A DNA stretch of 7,550 nucleotides, from assembly GCA_018656855.1 (NCBI GenBank), contig JABHYP010000732.1:1-7550 (forward strand). Reading direction: 5' to 3'. A program made the position numbers and the translations under genes. The number at the start of each line of letters is the position of its first letter. Position 1 is the first letter of the stretch. The notes below the pieces were generated by a model. The model saw only the letters and a list, made by a program, of their open reading frames with translations, was not told where the DNA came from and ran no database searches. Below, piece by piece: positions 1 through 4,102 of this stretch. Origin of the DNA: Candidatus Latescibacterota bacterium. GTDB taxonomy: Bacteria; Latescibacterota; Latescibacteria; Latescibacterales; Latescibacteraceae.

Positions 1-1
1 A

Positions 2-1336
2 TATATGGCGAGTATCTATGGCGGAGCCTTTTCAGCCATACTGATGAACACACCGGGAACACCATCGTCGGTAGGTACTACATTTGACGGGTATCCCATG
101 GCTAAAAAAGGGGAAGGCGAACGGGCCATTCTCACCGCCACCTTTGCCTCGGTTTATGGCGGAGTAATCGGAGTGATATTTCTGCTCTTTCTTTCTCCGC
201 CACTGGCACAAATTGCTCTCAAATTCGGTCCCCCGGAATATTTTTGGATGTCTGTTTTTGGTATTACAATTATTTCTTCCCTTGCATCTAAAAATATCAT
301 TAAGGGTTTTATTGGAGGAGCCATAGGCCTTTTAATCAGTACTATCGGAATTGCTCCTATCGGGGGCGATGTGCGTTTCACCGCAGGCTTTCATCAGCTT
401 CAGGGCGGGATTGAACTAATTGTGGCGCTTATTGGTTTCTTCTGTATCCCGGAAGCTCTGACTATGGTCGGTCAGAGGTTAAAAAAATATAATCTGGATG
501 ACCCGAAAAAACAACCGGGAATTTTTCTCAAAACCTTTAAAGATGTCATGAAAAAGCAAGTTGATCTATTGAGGTCATCTGTACTCGGAACCATTGTAGG
601 TATACTGCCCGGAGCCGGTGGAAGTGTAGCAAATCTTGTAGCTTATAACGAAGCTGTCAGGGCTTCAAAGACACCTGAAAAATTCGGGACAGGATTCTCC
701 GATGGTGTCATTGCCACAGAGGCTGCCAATAATGCTGTCGTAGGAGGAGGTATGATCCCTCTATTAACGTTGGGAATCCCTGGAGCTCCTCCTGATGCAG
801 TGCTTTATGGTGTCCTCCTGATGCATGGTTTCAGACCCGGCCCGGAATTGTTCGCAGTACATTCTCATGTGGTTTATACATTTATCATCTCTCTCTTAGT
901 TTCAACGGTCTTATTGCTGCCTGTGGGGATCATTGCCGGAAGGACCTTAAGCCGGACTGTGGTTCGTATCCCTATACGGTTTCTTGCGCCTCTCATTATC
1001 TTCCTGACTATTATTGGCTCCTATTCCATCCGTAACAATCTGACAGATGTGTATATAATGCTGTCTCTCGGAGCGATAGGTTATATTCTAAAATGTTTCG
1101 GTTTTCATCCGGGGCCGCTAACCCTTGGCCTGATCCTTGGCCCCATCGGCGAGACAGGTTTCGTGCAGTCCCTTTTGATGGGTGAGGCGCTGCCTCACAA
1201 ATGGATGATATTTTTCAGCCGCCCTTTTTCATGGGTGCTTATTTTAATGTCGCTTATGTCGCTGTGCCGGCCTTTTTTTGCCGGGAGATTTGTAAGGAAA
1301 GAGAATAAGAGAGGTTTAGAAGAAAATGGCTATTGA
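2..1336 (+). CDS. tctA: TctA-family large permease subunit of a tripartite tricarboxylate transporter, 5'-partial
   Basis: This is the large (about 12-helix) membrane subunit of a TTT transporter, which moves tricarboxylates or other small carboxylates across the inner membrane using an ion gradient and a periplasmic binding protein. The reading frame enters from the window edge. The ATG at position 5 is internal, because family members have roughly 60-75 more N-terminal residues before the matching point. Numbering from that ATG, visible family signatures are the GGAFSAILMNTPG loop (residues 6-18), the DGYPMAKKGEGERA segment (28-41), GILPGAGGS (199-207) and the conserved stretch from TEAANNAVVGGGMIPLLTLG (238-257) into IPGAPPDA (258-265). 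Long hydrophobic segments recur to the C-terminus, followed by a short charged tail. The last 11 bases overlap the start of tctB, as in a two-gene operon. The family call is secure. The substrate cannot be read from the sequence. Confidence 0.95.
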   Translation, partial: YMASIYGGAFSAILMNTPGTPSSVGTTFDGYPMAKKGEGERAILTATFASVYGGVIGVIFLLFLSPPLAQIALKFGPPEYFWMSVFGITIISSLASKNIIKGFIGGAIGLLISTIGIAPIGGDVRFTAGFHQLQGGIELIVALIGFFCIPEALTMVGQRLKKYNLDDPKKQPGIFLKTFKDVMKKQVDLLRSSVLGTIVGILPGAGGSVANLVAYNEAVRASKTPEKFGTGFSDGVIATEAANNAVVGGGMIPLLTLGIPGAPPDAVLYGVLLMHGFRPGPELFAVHSHVVYTFIISLLVSTVLLLPVGIIAGRTLSRTVVRIPIRFLAPLIIFLTIIGSYSIRNNLTDVYIMLSLGAIGYILKCFGFHPGPLTLGLILGPIGETGFVQSLLMGEALPHKWMIFFSRPFSWVLILMSLMSLCRPFFAGRFVRKENKRGLEENGY

Positions 1337-1772
1337 TCGTATTGCATCATTTGTATTTATGCTGGTGGCGCTTGCTTTTTGGTTGCTAACCAGAGGCTTG
1401 AGCTATAACGGTCAAATATTTCCAAGATTGGTTACAATATTCCTTTTTGTTCTGTCAGCAGTTATGTTTGCGCAGACCTTTTTCATAAAACATTCCGAAC
1501 AAAAACAAACCAGCATGTCCCGTGAAAATTTAAAATATATTATCAGGGCGTTTTTAGTGGTTATACTGTGGGTGAGCTTTTTGAATATCCTGGGTTTTAT
1601 TGTCACAAGTGTTGTTTGTTTATCTGTACTTACACTTATTCTCGACCTTCAAAAATTCACCTTTAACAGGTTAATTACTACCATCGCGATTTATGCTGTG
1701 GTGGTAACTGTTTTCTGGGTAATTTTCCACAAGGTTTTACTTGTTCCATTGCCGGTAGGATACTTTATTTGA
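1326..1772 (+). CDS. tctB: TctB-family small permease subunit
   Basis: This 148-aa protein is the small, four-helix membrane subunit of a TTT transporter. It pairs with TctA in the inner membrane. Four hydrophobic segments are visible at about residues 8-23, 32-54, 71-107 (probably two helices or one long pair) and 116-140. The C-terminal VPLPVG (140-145) matches the short Pro-Gly ending usual in TctB. Length is normal for the family. The start ATG lies inside the end of tctA, with an 11-base overlap in a different frame. A purine-rich run (GAGAGG, about 11 bases upstream, then AGAAGAAA) stands in for a Shine-Dalgarno, so translation is probably coupled to tctA. In many Tct operons the order is tctC-tctB-tctA. 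Here tctB follows tctA and no tctC follows. Confidence rests on position and helix pattern, because TctB sequences are poorly conserved. Confidence 0.88.
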   Translation: MAIDRIASFVFMLVALAFWLLTRGLSYNGQIFPRLVTIFLFVLSAVMFAQTFFIKHSEQKQTSMSRENLKYIIRAFLVVILWVSFLNILGFIVTSVVCLSVLTLILDLQKFTFNRLITTIAIYAVVVTVFWVIFHKVLLVPLPVGYFI

Positions 1773-1780
1773 TTTACGGT

Positions 1781-1936
1781 TTAAATATTATTTAGCACGT
1801 TATGTCCATAACAGTTGTATTCACGAGCCTGCTTATCATATCATGTGGCTTCTTTATCGCGTCCTCTGATACTATCCATCCTTTTTTTCTTCCAGTCATC
1901 AATAAGTTTATTTGCCGTGTCACTAAAAAATGATTG
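1781..1936 (-). pseudogene. Decayed coding remnant with an internal stop, family not recognised
   Basis: Read on the minus strand, this segment gives a protein-like sequence rich in charged residues. The first part contains DTANKLIDDWKKKRMDSIRG and ends GRDKEAT before an in-frame TGA (plus-strand 1841-1843). The same frame then continues YDKQAREYNCYGHNVLNNI to a TAA at 1781-1783. There is no start codon at the 5' side, where the frame is closed by a TAG a few codons upstream. The composition (Lys, Asp, Arg, Trp, balanced aliphatics) is unlike random translation of AT-rich DNA, so I read it as the C-terminal end of an old gene with a nonsense mutation. I do not recognise the family. Chance open reading remains possible over such a short length. 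Confidence 0.3.
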
Positions 1937-1947
1937 CTACCCACAAA

Positions 1948-1998
1948 CTATCCGGCCTCAATTTAATATTACCCTTAATGTTTAAAAATATCGGATAG
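1948..1998. repeat. Inverted repeat, 7-base arms with 37-base spacer
   Basis: CTATCCG at 1948-1954 is the exact reverse complement of CGGATAG at 1992-1998. It sits between the minus-strand and plus-strand coding-like remnants. The arms are short and the spacer long, so this may be chance. It is not a terminator, because no T-run follows on either side. Confidence 0.3.
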
Positions 1999-2017
1999 CT
2001 TAACTAACAGAAAATAA

Positions 2018-2158
2018 TATGCTTCCGAACAAAAAGTTATAATAGAATTTATTAAAGAGCAATTATCAATTATTAAAGAAGAATTTGATATACTAAAAGA
2101 GGAAGAAAATTATCGGAGGAGCGAAAAAAGAGGCTCAGGGAATATTGAAAAGTTATAA
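2018..2158 (+). pseudogene. Short coding-like remnant without a start codon
   Basis: The frame opens after a TAA at 2015-2017 and runs 46 codons to a TAA at 2156-2158. Its translation contains SEQKVIIEFIKEQLSIIKEE, then FDILKEEENYRRSEKRGSGN and a last IEKL. It is strongly amphipathic and charged, like a helical or coiled-coil C-terminal tail. The only nearby ATG (2019) is in another frame that stops after seven residues, and there is no in-frame ATG, GTG or TTG. I read it as the 3' end of a lost or frameshifted gene. The stop lies one base from the stop of the converging 142-aa gene, which suggests the gene boundary itself is old. The family is not recognised. Confidence 0.3.
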
Positions 2159-2169
2159 ATTAAACTTTT
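2148..2169. terminator. Weak AT-rich hairpin between convergent ends
   Basis: AAAAGTT (2148-2154) can pair with AACTTTT (2163-2169) around an 8-base loop. The stem covers the stop of the plus-strand remnant and the stop of the minus-strand 142-aa gene, and a further T-run follows on the plus strand. The stem has a single G-C pair, so as an intrinsic terminator it is weak at best. Its place between convergent ends is the main argument for it. Confidence 0.25.
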
Positions 2170-2588
2170 AAATTTTTGATGTTGAAAGATTGAGACTCGG
2201 GGATATAATATGCTTCATACTGTATATTATCTTGATACTTCTCATAATTTAATCTTTTATCGTTTGTTGAAACTTGGACAGAGAGCTTTAATGCTTCCTT
2301 GTTATTATCATATTCTGAAGCTTCTAAGTTATATGTGTCATTGAGTATGCTAATAAAACCAATCACAAGTTCATGAGTGTTATTTGCCAGTATATTGCAA
2401 AGATAATCATTTTCTTCTTTAAATTCATTTTTGATAAAAAGCTTAATATTAATGCTTGTATCTAAATTATAATTTGTACAATTCCTGATGTATACAACAA
2501 TTTTATCTTTGTAGAAAGTAGTTTTGCGTTCTATCTGTGGAAGTATAGGTAAGTCTATTTGGAAAATATATGGTTCTTTATCAGTCAT
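2160..2588 (-). CDS. Hypothetical protein, 142 aa, very AT-rich gene
   Basis: I do not recognise this protein. It has no signal peptide and no membrane segment, so it is probably cytoplasmic. The sequence alternates short beta-prone stretches (KIVVYIRN, INIKLFIKN, ELVIGFISIL, ALKLSVQVS) with polar turns rich in Asn, Asp and Tyr, which suggests a small beta-sandwich or Ig-like fold. That is inference from pattern only. It starts MTDKEPYIF and ends in a Tyr-rich tail (YEAYYIPESQSFNIKNLKV). The gene is extremely AT-rich (two lines counted by hand gave about 18% and 22% G+C), far below tctA. The region before the ATG has only a weak AAAAGAA as ribosome binding site, and a 17-base palindrome lies 30 bases upstream. 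It stands alone, converging on a decayed plus-strand remnant. Its length, open frame and balanced composition support a real gene, possibly acquired. Confidence 0.55.
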   Translation of the reverse strand: MTDKEPYIFQIDLPILPQIERKTTFYKDKIVVYIRNCTNYNLDTSINIKLFIKNEFKEENDYLCNILANNTHELVIGFISILNDTYNLEASEYDNNKEALKLSVQVSTNDKRLNYEKYQDNIQYEAYYIPESQSFNIKNLKV

Positions 2589-2617
2589 TATAGAATTCTT
2601 TTAATATAAAATTTAAA

Positions 2618-2634
2618 CTCTCTAAGTTAGAGAG
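2618..2634. promoter_or_regulatory. 17-base palindrome upstream of the 142-aa gene, possible operator
   Basis: CTCTCTAA-G-TTAGAGAG is a perfect inverted repeat with 8-base arms around one central base. It lies 30-46 bases before the minus-strand start at 2588, where the -35 region would be expected if the TATATT just inside it (plus-strand 2602-2607 region) served as a -10. Short odd-centred palindromes in such positions are typical of dimeric repressor sites. There is no T-run that would make it a terminator for either strand. The role is inference. Confidence 0.35.
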
Positions 2635-2784
2635 AAGGTTAAATTTCATTATTTTTTTAAATGAGGTGTGTTTCAAATAATATCAGTCTGTTCACATTAA
2701 TAGACTTTGCGTTCAATAATATCTGATTTTTATCATGCAATATTGAAAAACTAAGTAATTACAAGTGTAAAGTCAATTATTATT

Positions 2785-3016
2785 ATGAAACGAGAATTGA
2801 TAACAAATTTGAATCATAATTATTACGGATTTCGAGGGTTTTTTTGGAGCGAAAGATTATGAGTTTAATTCCAAATTATATCGTCAAAATGAATTTATGT
2901 TTATTATTGATTTTGATAATAACCTATATAAACCAATTTTAAAATCCTTTAAAATTATTAATTCGTTTCTGAGGCTTAAAAGGTTTTTAGATTGGAATCA
3001 ATGTAAACAGAAATAA
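2785..3016 (+). pseudogene. Possible small gene broken by a frameshift in a T7 run
   Basis: An ATG at 2785 opens MKRELITNLNHNYYGFRGFF and continues to a TGA at 2860-2862 (25 aa). If one base of the seven-T run at 2839-2845 is skipped, the frame changes and stays open to a TAA at 3014-3016. That adds GAKDYEFNSKLYRQNEFMFI, IDFDNNLYKPILKSFKIINS and FLRLKRFLDWNQCKQK, for a joined product of about 76 aa. Both halves have a protein-like mixture of charged and aromatic residues and join smoothly at GFRGFFGAKDYEF. The cause could be a real frameshift mutation, a sequencing error at the homopolymer, or slippage on the T-run during expression. No Shine-Dalgarno is visible before the ATG. The family is not recognised, and the AT-richness makes chance openness a real alternative. 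Confidence 0.3.
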
Positions 3017-3147
3017 ATTTTTTTACCAATACCAACAGCGATTAGAATTCCCTGGCTGATTATATGCTTGTCTTGTTTGATCTTTTTACATAATGCTTGT
3101 GAAATTTTACCGGGTTCAGTATCTTTCTTCTGTGATTTATAGAACAT
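2998..3147 (-). pseudogene. Possible small ORF or remnant, 49 aa, minus strand
   Basis: The minus-strand frame is open from a stop at 3190-3192 down to a TGA at 2998-3000. It has an ATG at 3147 giving 49 residues: MFYKSQKKDTEPGKISQALC, then KKIKQDKHIISQGILIAVGI and GKKIYFCLH. Its start half is lysine-rich and its end hydrophobic, which looks protein-like. The complementary plus-strand reading is simply hydrophobic, as expected for antisense of a charged protein. There is no good ribosome binding site. It overlaps the end of the plus-strand frameshifted stretch by 19 bases and lies in the probable promoter region of the exported-protein gene. I treat it as a likely gene remnant. Confidence 0.2.
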
Positions 3148-3216
3148 CTCATTATTAAGAATTTCGTATCGAAAATGTAAAAATATAGCTCATAATATTT
3201 TTCATAAGTGTTAAAA

Positions 3217-3223
3217 GAGGAGG
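3217..3223 (+). promoter_or_regulatory. Strong Shine-Dalgarno for the exported protein
   Basis: GAGGAGG sits 6 bases before the ATG at 3230, close to the ideal anti-16S match and spacing. It fixes the start of the 225-aa gene and contrasts with the weak sites of the other genes in the AT-rich region. Confidence 0.85.
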
Positions 3224-3229
3224 TTTTGT

Positions 3230-3907
3230 ATGAGAAGGTCGCTTGTATGTCTGACGGCAGCAATACTACTATTGAGCGGTACACCTGCACTGGCTTTATT
3301 CGGCTTTGGTATTCATGGCGGTATAGACAATATCACTGTGGAAAGTTTCGACAGCTCGTTTAAACTTGGCGATGGCAATATGGTATCACTTAAACGGGAT
3401 GAGATTTCCTCGCCGGTCATGTTCGGATGCAATTTCCTTTTTGATGCGCTTCCCATAATTGATTTTGAAGTAAGCGCTGACGCATGTTTGCAAGACTATA
3501 GTTTAAGTTATACCACACCTCTCAAAACTGAACAACTGGATGCAACATTCGGCCGTGTCGGTTTATACGGTACTGTCAGGAAAAATCTCATTTCATTCCC
3601 GCCTTTGATGAATGTCTTATCACTTTATACGGGAGCGGGAGTTGGCCTTCACCTAATAACACCTGTAGTTGGAAAAAACCTCATTCAAGAGGAATTAAAA
3701 ACGATGGGCGAGCCGCTTAAACCCGATGATATTGCCGGAAAACTTACTAGAGTTGGTGGTCACATTCTGCTCGGCGCACAGTTCAAGCCGATTTTGATTC
3801 CGTTGATGGTAAAAGCGGATGCCAAATACACACTCCTTGGCGATGGAGATTATGAAGAACCTGGGAGTTTCCTCTCTGTTTACGTTTCGCTCGGGATGAA
3901 GTTTTAA
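3230..3907 (+). CDS. Exported protein, probable outer-membrane beta-barrel, 225 aa
   Basis: The N-terminus is a classic Sec signal peptide: MRRS, a hydrophobic core (residues 5-17), then TPALA with predicted cleavage after Ala22. The mature protein starts LFGFGIHGGIDNITVESF, a Gly- and aromatic-rich opening. Alternating polar and nonpolar strands follow: about 64-90 (ending in the two cysteines Cys67 and Cys86), 104-119, 129-142, 173-185, 192-204 and 213-225. The C-terminal residue is Phe225 within SVYVSLGMKF, as in outer-membrane barrels recognised by the BAM complex. An insertion at about 146-170 (GKNLIQEELKTMGEPLKPDD) is likely a loop or short helix. It would sit in the outer membrane of a Gram-negative cell, and about 200 mature residues would suit an 8-10 strand barrel. 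The specific family and ligand are unknown. It appears to be a single-gene unit with its own strong ribosome site and normal G+C, unlike the DNA before it. Confidence 0.85.
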   Translation: MRRSLVCLTAAILLLSGTPALALFGFGIHGGIDNITVESFDSSFKLGDGNMVSLKRDEISSPVMFGCNFLFDALPIIDFEVSADACLQDYSLSYTTPLKTEQLDATFGRVGLYGTVRKNLISFPPLMNVLSLYTGAGVGLHLITPVVGKNLIQEELKTMGEPLKPDDIAGKLTRVGGHILLGAQFKPILIPLMVKADAKYTLLGDGDYEEPGSFLSVYVSLGMKF

Positions 3908-3931
3908 AAACGGATTTTAAATAAGTTTATT

Positions 3932-3964
3932 ACCATAGAGAACGCGTAGAACGCAAAGGAAAAC
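3932..3964. repeat. Degenerate 9-base-period tandem repeat (CGCAGAG-like)
   Basis: After ACCAT come AGAGAACGC (3937-3945), GTAGAACGC (3946-3954) and AAAGGAAAA (3955-3963), three units of a 9-base period with substitutions. From memory, similar short tracts built on ACAGAGAACGCAGAG-like units are scattered between genes in Desulfobacterota and related genomes. That comparison has not been searched. It lies in the 195-base gap between the exported-protein gene and the Pat-like gene. Function is unknown. Confidence 0.4.
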
Positions 3965-4004
3965 AATAATCATAATAACAAAGATTTATGTTGTTTTATC
4001 TTAG

Positions 4005-4032
4005 TTTACAATTTTTTAACTCCGAATATTAT
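4005..4032 (+). promoter_or_regulatory. Candidate sigma-70 promoter for the Pat-like gene
   Basis: TTTACA (4005-4010) and TATTAT (4027-4032) are separated by 16 bases and lie 70 bases before the ATG at 4103. Each box differs from consensus by one or two bases (TTGACA, TATAAT). The surroundings are AT-rich, so such matches arise easily by chance. Confidence 0.35.
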
Positions 4033-4090
4033 CTGTATTTTATGAATGGCTATAGTTAAGTAATAGTCGACATATCATTAAATCATTTCA

Positions 4091-4096
4091 AAAAGG
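4091..4096 (+). promoter_or_regulatory. Ribosome binding site of the Pat-like gene
   Basis: AAAAGG ends 6 bases before the ATG at 4103. It is a moderate match that supports this start. The protein then begins at the usual place for the family, about 12 residues before the Rossmann strand KTVAVIGA. Confidence 0.6.
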
Positions 4097-4102
4097 TTAA
4101 TT

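Larger units (their letters stand above)
1773..2159. other. Intergenic stretch of 387 bases with degenerate coding-like segments
   Basis: No intact gene is seen between tctB and the minus-strand 142-aa gene. The stretch holds two separately listed coding-like remnants, one on the minus strand (1781-1936) and one on the plus strand (2018-2158). A 7-base inverted repeat (CTATCCG at 1948-1954, CGGATAG at 1992-1998) lies between them. I see no convincing hairpin-plus-T-run terminator directly after tctB. G+C drops through this region compared with tctA. Confidence 0.6.
2589..3229. other. AT-rich intergenic region of 641 bases with coding-like remnants
   Basis: This region separates the 142-aa gene from the exported-protein gene. 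It contains the palindrome at 2618-2634, an inverted repeat TTCAATA/TATTGAA (2712-2718 and 2741-2747), a frameshifted coding-like stretch on the plus strand (2785-3016) and another on the minus strand (2998-3189). The final 50 or so bases should carry the promoter for the gene at 3230. A poor sigma-70 candidate is TTGTCT at 3068-3073 with TAATGC at 3091-3096 (17-base spacer), which I do not trust enough to list separately. No RNA gene was recognised. Confidence 0.55.

Noticed and set aside
154..381. 75-aa minus-strand ORF inside tctA
   Set aside because: Antisense to a conserved permease, with no ribosome site.
1412..1606. 64-aa minus-strand ORF inside tctB
   Set aside because: Antisense to the small permease, with no supporting motif.
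2712..2747. Inverted repeat TTCAATA/TATTGAA
   Set aside because: Seven-base AT-rich arms with a 22-base loop are expected by chance in DNA this AT-rich.
3164..3176. TTTCG-TAT-CGAAA small palindrome before the exported-protein gene
   Set aside because: Five-base arms are too short to support an operator call on their own.
3060..3290. 76-aa minus-strand ORF covering the start of the exported-protein gene
   Set aside because: It overlaps a gene with an excellent ribosome site and signal peptide. Its own sequence has no family signature.
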